Origin: Oceanitalea stevensii
GTDB lineage: Bacteria > Actinomycetota > Actinomycetes > Actinomycetales > Actinomycetaceae
Reading direction: 5' to 3'
NCBI RefSeq assembly: GCF_014837105.1
Contig: NZ_JACSPO010000010.1
Span: 1 to 64,000 of the forward strand
DNA: 64,000 nt
This document shows positions 8,340-17,105 of this stretch, piece by piece. Each line of letters opens with the position of its first letter. Position 1 is the stretch's first letter. Position numbers and translations under genes: made by a program. The notes under the pieces are model-generated. The model did not search any database. It was not told the origin of the DNA and saw only the letters and a list, made by a program, of their open reading frames with translations.

Positions 8340-9080
8340 TCATTCCCGACGGCGAGCACGGGGCTGGTCACCGATGACCTCGGCGAGCACGGCACCCGCT
8401 CGCAGCAGCGCGAGCCCCCGCCGTCCGATCGACTCGACACGCGCGTCGAGGGCCTCGAGGGGCCGCTCGACCTCGCGGTAGCGGCGCAGCGCCTCGATCG
8501 CCTCCCGCACCTCGGGCACGCGGTAGCCGGCAGCGCGCAGCGCCGCGGTGATGCGGGCCTCGCGGACCGCCGGGGCCGGGTAGAGCCGGGCGCTGCCGGA
8601 GGGCGTCGGCACCCGCTCGGGCGCGACCAGCCCGCAGCTCTCCCAGAAGCGGAGGGTCGAGGCACGCACCGCGAGCGCCTTGGCGAGCTCGCGGATCGTC
8701 ATCGCGTCCTCCGGAGTGGTCCCCTCGCCCCGCCCCTCCGCCTCGATGACCCGCAGGGCGCGGCGAGCGGCGAGCGCCTCAGCACGCTCCCGCTCGAGAC
8801 GGACGTGGAGGGCGCCGACGAGGGCGACGGCCTCGCTCACCGTGCCGGCCCGCACCTCCCGCATGACCCGGCGGGCCTCGACCGGCCCGACGGCCGTGGC
8901 GAGGTCGCGGTAGGCCGCGAGCTCGACGACGTGCCGCTGGGTGAAGTGCCGGTACCCCGCCGGCGAGCGCAGCGCCTGGCTGATGACGCCGCTCGACTCG
9001 AGGTCGCGCACCTGCTGGGAGGAGTAGCCCGACGCCGCCGCCACGGCGGAGGTAGCGAGCCCGGAACGGTCCAGGTCCAT
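8340..9080 (-). CDS. MerR-family regulator with two DNA-binding domains
   Basis: A 246-residue protein with two MerR-type winged helices in one chain. The first (about 8-55) reads VAAASGYSSQQVRDLESSGV then SPAGYRHFTQRHV. The second (about 125-170) reads MTIRELAKALAVRASTLRFWE then GSARLYPAPAV. Helical linkers follow each. Normal MerR proteins have one such domain and dimerise; the tandem may form a pseudo-dimer. ATG 9080 gives a clean N-terminus. It is divergent from the DUF6194 gene across 41 bp. Confidence 0.75.
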   Translation of the reverse strand: MDLDRSGLATSAVAAASGYSSQQVRDLESSGVISQALRSPAGYRHFTQRHVVELAAYRDLATAVGPVEARRVMREVRAGTVSEAVALVGALHVRLERERAEALAARRALRVIEAEGRGEGTTPEDAMTIRELAKALAVRASTLRFWESCGLVAPERVPTPSGSARLYPAPAVREARITAALRAAGYRVPEVREAIEALRRYREVERPLEALDARVESIGRRGLALLRAGAVLAEVIGDQPRARRRE

Positions 9081-9121
9081 GGCACAACTCCCCACTAGCA
9101 CTTCAACCTCACACTTGACCC

Positions 9122-9586
9122 ATGAGTATGGACGACCTCCTCTCGACGGTGCGCGCCTTCGACGGCGTGCTGGAGCTGGCCCCCACCGCCGGCGGGGACG
9201 CCCCTCCCCTGGCGTGGGGCGACCACTTCTTCTACTACGCCCCCGACGGCGTCCTCCCACCCGGGCAGCCCTACGCCACGGTCGTGACGAAGGACTACCC
9301 CGGCGACGTGTCCTCCCGGCTCGACGCTCCCGGACGGTGGCGCGTCAACGTCCACGTCGGGCGCGGGCGCTTCACCGACCTGCTCGGCTACGAGCCCCGC
9401 GCCGTTCCCGAGGGCCCCGACCACGCGCAGCCCGACGTCCTCCTCCCCCATCCCGTCTACGCCGGGCTCGGCTGGGTCGCCGTCGTCACCCCGGGGGCGG
9501 CCACGCTGCCGACCGTGCTCGGGCTGCTCCGGGAGGCGCACGAGCAGGCGCGGGCCAGGTGGAGCCGCAGGGTCGAGCCGCACTGA
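9122..9586 (+). CDS. DUF6194 family protein
   Basis: A 154-residue cytoplasmic protein that matches my recollection of DUF6194: MDDLLSTVRAFDGVLEL, WGDHFFYYAPDG, FATIVTKDYP-like ATVVTKDYPGD, and RWRVNVHVGRGRF. No catalytic residues are known to me. The start lies 41 bp from the divergent MerR gene; a near direct repeat ACTTCAAC/ACTTGAC in that gap (9101-9118) may be the regulator's site. The biochemical function is unknown. Confidence 0.75.
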   Translation: MSMDDLLSTVRAFDGVLELAPTAGGDAPPLAWGDHFFYYAPDGVLPPGQPYATVVTKDYPGDVSSRLDAPGRWRVNVHVGRGRFTDLLGYEPRAVPEGPDHAQPDVLLPHPVYAGLGWVAVVTPGAATLPTVLGLLREAHEQARARWSRRVEPH

Positions 9587-9605
9587 CCCCTGCGGCGGAC
9601 GTCGC

Positions 9606-9986
9606 CTACCCGGCTGCCCGCGGGGTCAAGGTCGTCACGACGCACCGCCAGCCGCCGTCGGCGTCCCGGGTGAAGACGTCGGTCGTGTACTCGTCCTCGT
9701 GGAAGGGCCGGCCCTCCCAGTGGCCGGAGTTCGTGCCGTGCGCGACGACGACGACGGCGTCGCCCCGGTCGCGCACGTCGAGCACCTCGAAGCCCATCTC
9801 CTCGTGCGTCAGCCGCCCGGTGCGGACGAGGTCGAGGAACCGTTCGCGAGCGACGATGCCGCCCGTCCCGACGAGCACCCAGTCCTCCGCGGCGAAGGCC
9901 CCGATCCGGTCGGCGTCGTTGGCGACGATCGCCTGCGCCCAGGCGTCGAGGAGGGCGCGCATCTCGTCCCGCAGGTCCCTGCCCAT
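9606..9986 (-). CDS. NTF2-like (SnoaL/DUF4440) protein
   Basis: A 126-residue protein of the nuclear transport factor 2-like fold: an N-terminal helix pair (LLDAWAQAIVANDADRIGAFAAEDWVLVG), then a strand-rich half ending W-R-C-V-V-T-T-L. Such proteins are small enzymes or ligand binders with a cone-shaped pocket; the sequence does not reveal which. It converges on the DUF6194 gene 20 bp away. Confidence 0.7.
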   Translation of the reverse strand: MGRDLRDEMRALLDAWAQAIVANDADRIGAFAAEDWVLVGTGGIVARERFLDLVRTGRLTHEEMGFEVLDVRDRGDAVVVVAHGTNSGHWEGRPFHEDEYTTDVFTRDADGGWRCVVTTLTPRAAG

Positions 9987-10052
9987 CCTCCGATGGTCCT
10001 CCGCCAGGCGTCCACCGTCGAGGGGCAGCTGCGCGGCGAGGGCAGGCGGGCG

Positions 10053-10149
10053 GGATCCAGCTGTCGGCGAAGGAGGGGCAGGATCCAGCTGTCGACGGAA
10101 GGGGGGGCCGGTGCCGGCGGGCTGGGCGGGATCCGACTGTCGGCGGAAG
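10053..10149. repeat. Triple intergenic repeat (GGATCCAGCTGTCGGCG type)
   Basis: Three imperfect direct copies of a 21-nt unit, GGATCCAGCTGTCGGCGAAG and relatives, begin at 10053, 10081 and 10129. In the opposite orientation the core is CCGCCGACAGCYGGATCC, the same motif found at 11-33 and 33710-33728. They lie between the NTF2-like gene start and the hemA stop, in the 3' untranslated region of hemA. Confidence 0.7.
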
Positions 10150-10169
10150 GGGCGGCGAGCAGGCGGGGG

Positions 10170-11450
10170 TCAGTTGACCGTGACGGCGGGGACGGTGAGG
10201 CCGAGGACCTGCTCGAGGGCGCGCACGTGCTCCTCGGCGCGGCCGTCGCGGGCGGCCGTGCGGGCGTGCACCGTGGGCGTGTGGAGCAGACGCGCGGCGA
10301 GGCGGCGCAGCGCGCGGGCGGCGTCGTCGGAGGACACCTGACCGCCGGCGGGCAGGCGCGAGAGCTCGTCGGCCACCGCGTCCTCCACCCGGCGGCGCAG
10401 CGCGACGACGGCCTCGTCCACGGCGCGGCTGGCGAGGTCGTCCCCCAGCCGCTCGACGCCCCGCGCGACGAGCTCGCGCGCACGGTCGACCTCGAGGGCC
10501 GTCGTCGTCGGCAGCTGGTTGCGCACCGTCTCGAGGTCGACGAGCCGCACGCCCGGCAGCTCCCCCACCGCGGGGTCCACGTCGCGGCCCAGCGCGAGGT
10601 CGACGACGACGAGCTCGTCTATGCCCGCCCGCGAGCGCAGCGCCGCGGTGACGGTGGTGACGTCGAGCACCACCGTGCCGGTCCCCCGGCAGGTGACGAC
10701 GACGTCGGCCCGGGCGAGGGCCGCGGCGAGGTCGGTGACGGCGAGGACGTCGTGGCTCTCCGCGAAGCTCGCGGCACGCCCGGAGGCGGACCACACCGCG
10801 ACGTCCTCCACGCCGCGGGAGCGCAGCGCCGCGAGCGCCACCCCGGCGTACGCGCCGGTGCCGACGAGCAGCGCCCGGTCCCCGGCCAGCGAGCGGCCGG
10901 CGAGGTCGAGCGCGACGGACGCGACCGACGCGCCGGCACGGGCGAGGTCGGTCGTCACGGCCACCTCGCGGGAGGTGCGGGACGCGTGCTGGAAGGTCCG
11001 CTCGAGGAGCGGCGTCGTCAGCCCCACCTCGCGTGCCGCGTCCAGGGACCGGCGCACCTGCCCGACGATCTCCCGCTCTCCGACGACCATGGAGTCCAGC
11101 CCGCTCGCCACCTCGAACAGGTGCCGGGTGGCGGCGTCGCCGGAGAGGGCGATGGTGTGCTCGGACACCTCCGAGGGGCACAGCCCGCTCGCGCGCGCGA
11201 CGGCGTGGCGGGCGTGCTCGGCGGCGGCCACCGGGTCGTCGGCGTCGAGGTAGACCTCGAGGCGGTTGCACGTGGACAGGACGACGGCACCGCCGATCCC
11301 GCAGTCCGCGGCGGGGTCGAGGGACCCGGCACCGGGCGCGGCGTGGTCGGCCAGGACGGCGAGGAGCCGGTCGGCTCCGGCCGCGCTGAGCCGGTCGACG
11401 TGCGCCAGCCCCGCGTGGCGGTGGTTGGCCGAGATCACTGCAAGGGTCAC
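10170..11450 (-). CDS. hemA: Glutamyl-tRNA reductase
   Basis: Reduces glutamyl-tRNA(Glu) with NADPH to glutamate-1-semialdehyde, the first committed step of C5 tetrapyrrole synthesis. The 426-residue protein has the catalytic Cys61 in VLSTCNRLEVY, the conserved GLDSMVVGEREIVGQVR, a Rossmann NADPH site near LLVGTGAYAGVALAALRSRG and a C-terminal helical dimerisation domain. GTG 11450 is supported by a purine-rich RBS (GGGGGAG) and the conserved start VTLAVISANHRHA. It is divergent from hemE across 49 bp, so the two halves of the pathway can be co-regulated. The GluTR-HemL partnership suggests channelling with the product of the gene at 17106. Confidence 0.95.
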   Translation of the reverse strand: MTLAVISANHRHAGLAHVDRLSAAGADRLLAVLADHAAPGAGSLDPAADCGIGGAVVLSTCNRLEVYLDADDPVAAAEHARHAVARASGLCPSEVSEHTIALSGDAATRHLFEVASGLDSMVVGEREIVGQVRRSLDAAREVGLTTPLLERTFQHASRTSREVAVTTDLARAGASVASVALDLAGRSLAGDRALLVGTGAYAGVALAALRSRGVEDVAVWSASGRAASFAESHDVLAVTDLAAALARADVVVTCRGTGTVVLDVTTVTAALRSRAGIDELVVVDLALGRDVDPAVGELPGVRLVDLETVRNQLPTTTALEVDRARELVARGVERLGDDLASRAVDEAVVALRRRVEDAVADELSRLPAGGQVSSDDAARALRRLAARLLHTPTVHARTAARDGRAEEHVRALEQVLGLTVPAVTVN

Positions 11451-11499
11451 GAGTCTCCCCCTGGGAACCGCTGGTCGGCGAGGCAGGCACAATGGCTTC

Positions 11500-12552
11500 A
11501 TGACTGCTCCAGGCCCACACGTTAATACATCAGACGAAGTGCGCGGCCCCCTGCTGACCGCGTACTCCGGCCGGCGGCCCGAGCGCCTGCCCGTCTGGTT
11601 CATGCGCCAGGCCGGGCGTTCCCTGCCCGAGTACCACGAGGTGCGTCGCGGCGTCGGCATGCTCGAGGCCTGCCTCAGGCCCGAGCTCGCGACGGAGATC
11701 ACCCTCCAGCCGGTGCGCCGGCACGGCGTGGACGCGGCGATCTTCTTCTCCGACATCGTCGTGCCGCTGCGGCTGGCCGGGGTGGACGTCGAGATCGTCT
11801 CCGGGGTCGGCCCCGTCATCGGCGAGCCGGTGCGCAGCGTCGCCGACGCCGAGCGCCTGGCCGCCCACGCACCCGGGGACCACAGCGCCGTCCAGGAGGC
11901 CGTCCGCCTCACCGTCGCCGAGCTCGGCGAGACCCCGCTCATCGGCTTCGGCGGTGCCCCCTTCACCCTCGCGGCCTACCTCGTCGAGGGCCGCCCCTCG
12001 CGCGACCACCTCGCCGCCCGCGGGCTCATGCACTCCGACCCCGCCACCTGGGACCGGGTGATGACGTGGGCCGCGGACCTCACCGGCGCCTTCCTACGCG
12101 CGCAGGTCGAGGCCGGCGCCCGCGCCGTCCAGCTCTTCGACTCCTGGGCCGGCGGCCTCTCGCTGGCGGACTACACCGCGTACGCCGCCCCCTACAGCGC
12201 CCGCGCCCTGTCCCACGTCAAGGACCTGGGCGTCCCGATCGTCCACTTCGGCACCGGGACGAGCGAGCTGCTCGGCGCGATGAAGGACGCCGGCGCGGAC
12301 GTCGTCGGCGTCGACTACCGCCTGCCTTTGGACGAGGCGAGCCGCCGCCTCGGCGGGACCACGCCGCTCCAGGGCAACATCGACCCGGCCCTCCTCACCG
12401 CCCCGTGGGAGGTCCTCGAGGCGCACGTGCGCGACGTCGTCGACCGCGGCCGCCAGGCCCCCGCCCACGTGCTCAACCTCGGCCACGGCGTCCCGCCCAC
12501 CACCGACCCCGGCGTGCTCACCCGGATCGTCGAGCTCGCCCACAGCCTGTGA
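11500..12552 (+). CDS. hemE: Uroporphyrinogen decarboxylase
   Basis: Decarboxylates the four acetate side chains of uroporphyrinogen III to give coproporphyrinogen III. The 350-residue protein carries the family signature PVWFMRQAGRSLPEY near the N-terminus and IGFGGAPFTLAAYLVEG, with VQLFDSWAG and the C-terminal LNLGHGVPPTTDP. The ATG at 11500 has no clear RBS; CACAAT 7-12 nt upstream may be the -10 of a leaderless transcript. Its stop codon overlaps the hemG start by one base (TGATG), so the two are translationally coupled. Confidence 0.95.
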   Translation: MTAPGPHVNTSDEVRGPLLTAYSGRRPERLPVWFMRQAGRSLPEYHEVRRGVGMLEACLRPELATEITLQPVRRHGVDAAIFFSDIVVPLRLAGVDVEIVSGVGPVIGEPVRSVADAERLAAHAPGDHSAVQEAVRLTVAELGETPLIGFGGAPFTLAAYLVEGRPSRDHLAARGLMHSDPATWDRVMTWAADLTGAFLRAQVEAGARAVQLFDSWAGGLSLADYTAYAAPYSARALSHVKDLGVPIVHFGTGTSELLGAMKDAGADVVGVDYRLPLDEASRRLGGTTPLQGNIDPALLTAPWEVLEAHVRDVVDRGRQAPAHVLNLGHGVPPTTDPGVLTRIVELAHSL

Positions 12553-13967
12553 TGCGTGACGCCGTCGTCGTCGGCGCGGGCATGGGGGGCCTCACCGCCG
12601 CCCACGCCCTCGCCGCCGCCGGCCTGCGCCCCCTCGTCCTCGAGGCGGGCGACCGGGTGGGCGGCCTGGTCCAGCACGCGCGCGTGGGCGGGATCGACGT
12701 CGACGCCGGGGCGGAGTCCTTCGCGCTGCGGCGGCCCGAGGTGGCCGACCTCGTCGCGCGGCTGGGTCTTGCGGACGCGACCCCGGCGACGGCGTCGACC
12801 ATCTGGACGGGCGACCGGGCGCTGACGACCCCCGCCCGCTCCCTCCTCGGGATCCCGGCCGACCCGCTCGCCGACGACGTCGTCGCCGTCGTCGGTCCGG
12901 AGGCCGCCACCCGCGCGGCCGCCGACCTCTCCCTCGATCCCGCTGCCGGCGGCGACGCCACCACCCTCGCCGAGCTCGTCACCGTCCGCATGGGCGCCGG
13001 CCTGCTCGAGCGGCTCGTCCGACCGGTGGCGCGCGGCATCCACGGCGCCGACCCGGAGAACCTCGCCGTCGACGCCGTCGCACCCGGGCTGCGGGCCGCG
13101 CTCGTCACCCACGGCTCGCTGGCCGCCGCCGTGGCCGCCACGGTGCCGGACGGGCCGGCCGTGGGCTGCGTCGTCGGCGGGATGTGGCGGCTGCCCGAAG
13201 CCCTGGCCGCGAGCGCCGAGGTCCGCACGGGCACGCGCGTGACGGCGGTGACCCGCGAGGCGGACGGCACGTGGCTCGTCCACGCCGACGACGGCGCACC
13301 CCCGGTCCGCACGCGCCGGCTCGTCCTCGCCGTCCCCGGCCCCGGCCCCGAGACGGTGGAGCTGCTCTCCGGCGTGGTGCCCGGCGAGCTGCCGGAGCTG
13401 CGCCCCGGGCACCCGATCGTCCAGGTGACGCTCGTCCTCGACGCGTCGGAGCTGGACGCCGCGCCGCTCGGCTCGGGGGTGCTCGTCGGCCCGGATGCGG
13501 GCGTGCGGACCAAGGCCCTCACCCACGCCACCGCGAAGTGGGGGTGGCTGCGGAGCACTGTGCCGCAGGGCGTCCACGTCCTGCGGCTGTCCTACGGGCG
13601 CGCCGGCGACGACCCCGCCGCGATCGACGCCGTCGACGCCGAGGTCGCCCTGGCCGATGCGCAGGCGCTGCTCGGTGTGCCGCTCGACCGCGCGCAGGTG
13701 CTCGACAGCCTCCGGGTCCGCCGCCCGCTCGGCCTGCCGCCGTCGGCGGCCGCGGACCCTGCCCTGCGTCCGCTGCTCGAGCGGGTGCACGCGACGTCGG
13801 GGCTCGGGGTGTGCGGGGCGTGGGTGGCCGGGACGGGCGTGGCCGCCGTCGTCGCCCAGGCCGAGCAGGAGGCTCGCCGCCTGCTCGAGGGCCCCGCCGC
13901 CGGTGACGGATCGCTGCTCGGTGACACCTCGCCGCTCTCAGCCGTCCACCCGCCCATCCTCGACTGA
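12552..13967 (+). CDS. hemG: Coproporphyrinogen III oxidase, HemY/CgoX type
   Basis: FAD-dependent oxidase. In actinobacteria this family (named hemG, hemY or cgoX) oxidises coproporphyrinogen III to coproporphyrin III rather than acting on protoporphyrinogen. The 471-residue protein opens with the dinucleotide-binding motif VVVGAGMGGLTAAHAL and VLEAGDRVGGLVQ, has GIHGADPENLAVDA mid-protein, and ends with SGLGVCGAWVAGTGVAAVV, the second FAD contact. It follows hemE with a one-base overlap. The next enzymes of the coproporphyrin-dependent route, ferrochelatase and HemQ, are not in the window. Confidence 0.9.
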   Translation: MRDAVVVGAGMGGLTAAHALAAAGLRPLVLEAGDRVGGLVQHARVGGIDVDAGAESFALRRPEVADLVARLGLADATPATASTIWTGDRALTTPARSLLGIPADPLADDVVAVVGPEAATRAAADLSLDPAAGGDATTLAELVTVRMGAGLLERLVRPVARGIHGADPENLAVDAVAPGLRAALVTHGSLAAAVAATVPDGPAVGCVVGGMWRLPEALAASAEVRTGTRVTAVTREADGTWLVHADDGAPPVRTRRLVLAVPGPGPETVELLSGVVPGELPELRPGHPIVQVTLVLDASELDAAPLGSGVLVGPDAGVRTKALTHATAKWGWLRSTVPQGVHVLRLSYGRAGDDPAAIDAVDAEVALADAQALLGVPLDRAQVLDSLRVRRPLGLPPSAAADPALRPLLERVHATSGLGVCGAWVAGTGVAAVVAQAEQEARRLLEGPAAGDGSLLGDTSPLSAVHPPILD

Positions 13968-13997
13968 CCGCCGACTCAGGCGTCCCGCCCCTTTCGC

Positions 13998-14042
13998 CGA
14001 GCGCTGAGTTGTTACCGACGTCCCGTAACAACTCAGCGCTCG
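13998..14042. terminator. Perfect 18-bp hairpin after hemG
   Basis: CGAGCGCTGAGTTGTTAC (13998-14015) pairs perfectly with 14025-14042 around a 9-nt loop. It lies 30 bp after the hemG stop, as expected of a terminator, although it lacks a U tract. The left arm recurs once as a direct repeat at 14230-14247, on the other side of the minisatellite. Confidence 0.6.
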
Positions 14043-14046
14043 ACGA

Positions 14047-14232
14047 CATGGGGGCCGCTTGCCCCATGGGGGCCACCTCCCATGGGGGCCGCTTGCCCCA
14101 TGGGGGCCACCTCCCATGGGGGCCGCTTGCCCCATGGGGGCCACCTCCCCATGGGGGCCGCTTCCCCCTTGGGGCCGCTCGCCCTTCGCCGCGGCCGCTC
14201 GCCCTTCGCCGCGGCCGCCTCCCCTTCGCCGA
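14047..14232. repeat. Minisatellite upstream of hemC
   Basis: Three tandem copies of a 34-nt unit (14047-14080, 14081-14114, 14115-14149) each contain CATGGGGGCCGCTTGCCC followed by CATGGGGGCCACCTCC. A decayed fourth copy leads into three copies of a 20-nt unit GGCCGCTCGCCCTTCGCCGC (14173, 14193 and a variant at 14213). The 34-nt period breaks any reading frame, so it is not coding. It is flanked by direct repeats of CGAGCGCTGAGTTGTTAC (13998 and 14230). Confidence 0.8.
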
Positions 14233-14301
14233 GCGCTGAGTTGTTACTGCGCGACGGAGGTCACCTCGACTTCGATTCCCCGGGGTGTGCACACTTGAGG
14301 G

Positions 14302-15258
14302 GTGACCCCACCTCCTCTTCGGCTCGGCACGCGCGCCTCGACGCTGGCGCTCACGCAGTCCACCACCGTGGCCAAGGCGCTGGAGGCCGTGACCGGCCGG
14401 GAGGTCGAGCTCGTCCGGATCCGCACCGAGGGCGACCGCAACCGCGCCTCCCTCGCCAGCCTCGGCGGCACCGGTGTCTTCGCCGCCGCGCTGCGCGAGG
14501 CGCTGCTCGCCGGGGAGTGCGACCTCGCCGTCCACTCGCTCAAGGACCTGCCCACCGCGCCGACGCCCGGCCTGTCGATCGGCGCGCTGCCCGAGCGCGC
14601 CGACTCCCGCGACGTCCTGTGCGCCCGCGAGGGCTGGACCCTGCAGACCCTCCCCGAGGGCGCCAGGGTCGGCACCGGCTCACCGCGCCGGGCCGCCCAG
14701 CTGCTCGCCGCGCGTCCCGACCTCGTCGTCATCGACATCCGCGGCAACGTCGAGACCCGCCTCGGGCGGGTGCAGCCCGGTGACCTCGACGCCGTCGTCC
14801 TCGCCCGCGCCGGGCTCGCCCGCGTCGGGCGGCTCGAGGCGGTCACCGAGACCCTCGACGCGGAGGTCGTCGTCCCCGCCCCGGGGCAGGGCGCGCTGGC
14901 CGTCGAGTGCCGCAGCGAGGACCTCGCCGACCCCGACCACCCGCTCGCCGCCGGCCTGCGCGCGCTCGACGACCACGCCACCCGCCTCGCGGTCACGGCC
15001 GAGCGCGTCGTCCTGCGTGTCCTCGAGGCCGGCTGCGCGGCGCCGCTCGGCGCGCTCGCCCACCTCGAGGACGGGGCGCTGCACCTGCACGCGACCGTCG
15101 TCGAGCACGACGGCAGCCGCCGCCTCAGCCACCGCGCCGAGGTCGCCCTCCCGGCCGACGCCGCCGCCTCCCTCGCGGCCGCGGAGTCCCTCGGCACCGA
15201 GGTCGCGACCGCACTCCTCGAGGCGGGCGCCGCGAGCATCACCGGACGGCCCGCGTGA
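14302..15258 (+). CDS. hemC: Hydroxymethylbilane synthase (porphobilinogen deaminase)
   Basis: Polymerises four porphobilinogens into hydroxymethylbilane on a dipyrromethane cofactor. The 318-residue protein shows LRLGTRASTLALTQ at the N-terminus, the substrate loop DLAVHSLKDLPT, GSPRRAAQLL, and EAGCAAPLGA with the cofactor-bearing Cys245. GTG 14302 matches the family N-terminus. It heads hemC-hemD-hemB-hemL and is separated from hemG by the hairpin and minisatellite, so it probably has its own promoter. Confidence 0.95.
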   Translation: MTPPPLRLGTRASTLALTQSTTVAKALEAVTGREVELVRIRTEGDRNRASLASLGGTGVFAAALREALLAGECDLAVHSLKDLPTAPTPGLSIGALPERADSRDVLCAREGWTLQTLPEGARVGTGSPRRAAQLLAARPDLVVIDIRGNVETRLGRVQPGDLDAVVLARAGLARVGRLEAVTETLDAEVVVPAPGQGALAVECRSEDLADPDHPLAAGLRALDDHATRLAVTAERVVLRVLEAGCAAPLGALAHLEDGALHLHATVVEHDGSRRLSHRAEVALPADAAASLAAAESLGTEVATALLEAGAASITGRPA

Positions 15259-15340
15259 CCCTGGCCACCGTCGCCCGCGCCGTGCTCCGCCGGGCCGGAT
15301 CGCCGTGGCGCGGGGCCGCGAGCGCCACCGGACGGACGGC

Positions 15341-16102
15341 ATGAGCCTCGCCGGCCGCACCCTCCTGCTCCCCCGCACCGACGCCGCGGACCGCCTCGCC
15401 CGCGCGGCCGAGGAGCTCGGTGCGCGGACGGTGACCGCGGACCTCATCCGCCACGAGACCGTGACGCCCACCGACGAGCTCGACGCCGCCCTCCGCGCGG
15501 CCGCGAGCGTCGACTGGGTCGCCCTCACCAGCGCCACGACGGTCGCGGCCGTCGCCGAGCGCGCGACCGCCCTCGGCACGACGCTCCCCCAGCTCCTCAC
15601 CGGCCCGCGCGTCGCCGTCGTCGGCCAGGCGACCGGCGCTGCCCTCGCCGCGCACGGCGTCGCGGCCGACCTCGTCCCGCCGGAGCGCTCGAGCGCCACC
15701 GAGCTCCTCGCGGTGTGGCCCGCGGGCAGCGGCACCGTCCTCGTCCCGCGCTCGGAGATCGCCGCCCCCACGCTCGTCGACGGGCTGCGCGAGCGCGGCT
15801 GGGACGTGCGCGACGTCGTCGCCTACCGGACCGTCCCCGCGACGGTCGCCGACCCCGCGGTCGCGGACTTGCTCGACGGCGGAGGGGTCGACGTCGTCGT
15901 CCTCACCTCGGGCAGCACGGCGAGCGCCTTCGCCGCCCTCTACGGCACCACCGCCCCCGTGCGCGTGTGCGCGATCGGGGAGAGCACCGCCGACGCCGCC
16001 CGGCGCGCGGGGCTGCCGGTGCACGCCGTCGCCGACCACCAGTCCACCGCCGGCCTGCTCGAGGCGGCCGGCCGCGCCCTCACCACCGGAGCCCGCCCAT
16101 GA
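15341..16102 (+). CDS. hemD: Uroporphyrinogen-III synthase
   Basis: Cyclises hydroxymethylbilane with inversion of ring D to uroporphyrinogen III. The 253-residue protein has the two-lobed pattern of this poorly conserved family: [18 protein letters not shown] at the start, [16 protein letters not shown] ending the first lobe, and [16 protein letters not shown] in the second. It lies 82 nt after hemC and overlaps hemB by ATGA. An in-frame upstream GTG would add about a dozen residues, but ATG 15341 matches the family start better. It has no fused methyltransferase domain, unlike some actinobacterial CysG/HemD fusions. Confidence 0.9.
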   Translation: MSLAGRTLLLPRTDAADRLARAAEELGARTVTADLIRHETVTPTDELDAALRAAASVDWVALTSATTVAAVAERATALGTTLPQLLTGPRVAVVGQATGAALAAHGVAADLVPPERSSATELLAVWPAGSGTVLVPRSEIAAPTLVDGLRERGWDVRDVVAYRTVPATVADPAVADLLDGGGVDVVVLTSGSTASAFAALYGTTAPVRVCAIGESTADAARRAGLPVHAVADHQSTAGLLEAAGRALTTGARP

Positions 16103-17079
16103 CGCACCCGTTCCCCACCGCCCGCCCGCGCCGGCTGCGCCGCAGCCCGGCGATGCGGCGGCTCGTCGCCGAGACCCGCCTGCACGCCGCGGACCTCGTG
16201 CTGCCGATGTTCGTCAAGGAGGGCCTGGACGAGCCGGCGCCGATCGCGTCGATGCCGGGCGTCGTCCAGCACTCGATGGACTCCCTGCGCCGCGCGGCCG
16301 TCGAGGCTGCCGAGGCGGGGGTCGGCGGGCTCATGCTCTTCGGCGTCCCGGCCGTGCGCGACGCGGTCGGGTCCTGCGCGACGGACCCGGACGGCATCCT
16401 CAACGCGGGCCTGCGCGCGCTCGTCGAGGAGGTGGGTGACGCCGTCGTCGTCATGTCCGACCTGTGCCTGGACGAGTTCACCGACCACGGCCACTGCGGC
16501 GTCCTCACGGCGGACGGCACCGTCGACAACGACGCCACCCTCACCCGCTACGCCGACATGGCGCTCGCGCAGGCGGAGACCGGCGCCCACCTGCTCGGCC
16601 TGTCCGGGATGATGGACGGCCAGACGGCCGCCGTCCGGGCCACGCTCGACGGCGCCGGGCACACCGACGTCGCGATCCTCGCCTACTCCGCGAAGTACGC
16701 GTCCAGCTTCTACGGCCCCTTCCGCGACGCCGTCGACTCCGCCCTCCAGGGCGACCGCCGCACCTACCAGATGGACGCGGGCAACCGCCGCGAGGGGCTG
16801 CGGGAGGCGACGCTCGACCTCGCCGAGGGTGCCGACGTCGTCATGGTCAAGCCCGCGATGAGCTACCTCGACGTCCTGTCCGACGTCGCCGCGGACTCCC
16901 CCGTGCCCGTCGCCGCCTACCAGGTGTCCGGGGAGCTCGCGATGATCGAGGCCGCGGCCGCGCAGGGCTGGATCGACCGGCGCCGCGCGATCGAGGAGTC
17001 CCTGCTCGGCATCCGGCGTGCGGGCGCGGACATCACCCTCACGTACTGGGCGACCGAGGTCGCCGGCTGGCTCCGCTGA
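16099..17079 (+). CDS. hemB: Delta-aminolevulinic acid dehydratase (porphobilinogen synthase)
   Basis: Condenses two 5-aminolevulinates into porphobilinogen. The 326-residue protein has the Schiff-base lysines in [17 protein letters not shown] and [11 protein letters not shown]. The metal-loop region reads [14 protein letters not shown]: two of the three cysteines of fully Zn-dependent enzymes are present and one is Asp, so the metal need is ambiguous from sequence. The start overlaps hemD by ATGA, and hemL follows 26 nt downstream. Confidence 0.95.
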   Translation: MTHPFPTARPRRLRRSPAMRRLVAETRLHAADLVLPMFVKEGLDEPAPIASMPGVVQHSMDSLRRAAVEAAEAGVGGLMLFGVPAVRDAVGSCATDPDGILNAGLRALVEEVGDAVVVMSDLCLDEFTDHGHCGVLTADGTVDNDATLTRYADMALAQAETGAHLLGLSGMMDGQTAAVRATLDGAGHTDVAILAYSAKYASSFYGPFRDAVDSALQGDRRTYQMDAGNRREGLREATLDLAEGADVVMVKPAMSYLDVLSDVAADSPVPVAAYQVSGELAMIEAAAAQGWIDRRRAIEESLLGIRRAGADITLTYWATEVAGWLR

Positions 17080-17105
17080 CCACCCCACCCACCCGAGAGG
17101 CACCG

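Noticed and set aside
14047..14232. CRISPR array
   Set aside because: The repeats are contiguous with no unique spacers, and no cas gene is in the window.
14059..14298. Glycine-rich frames (CPMGATSHGG repeats) over the minisatellite
   Set aside because: The 34-nt unit is not a multiple of three, so each repeat shifts frame; the apparent protein repeats come from the DNA repeat.
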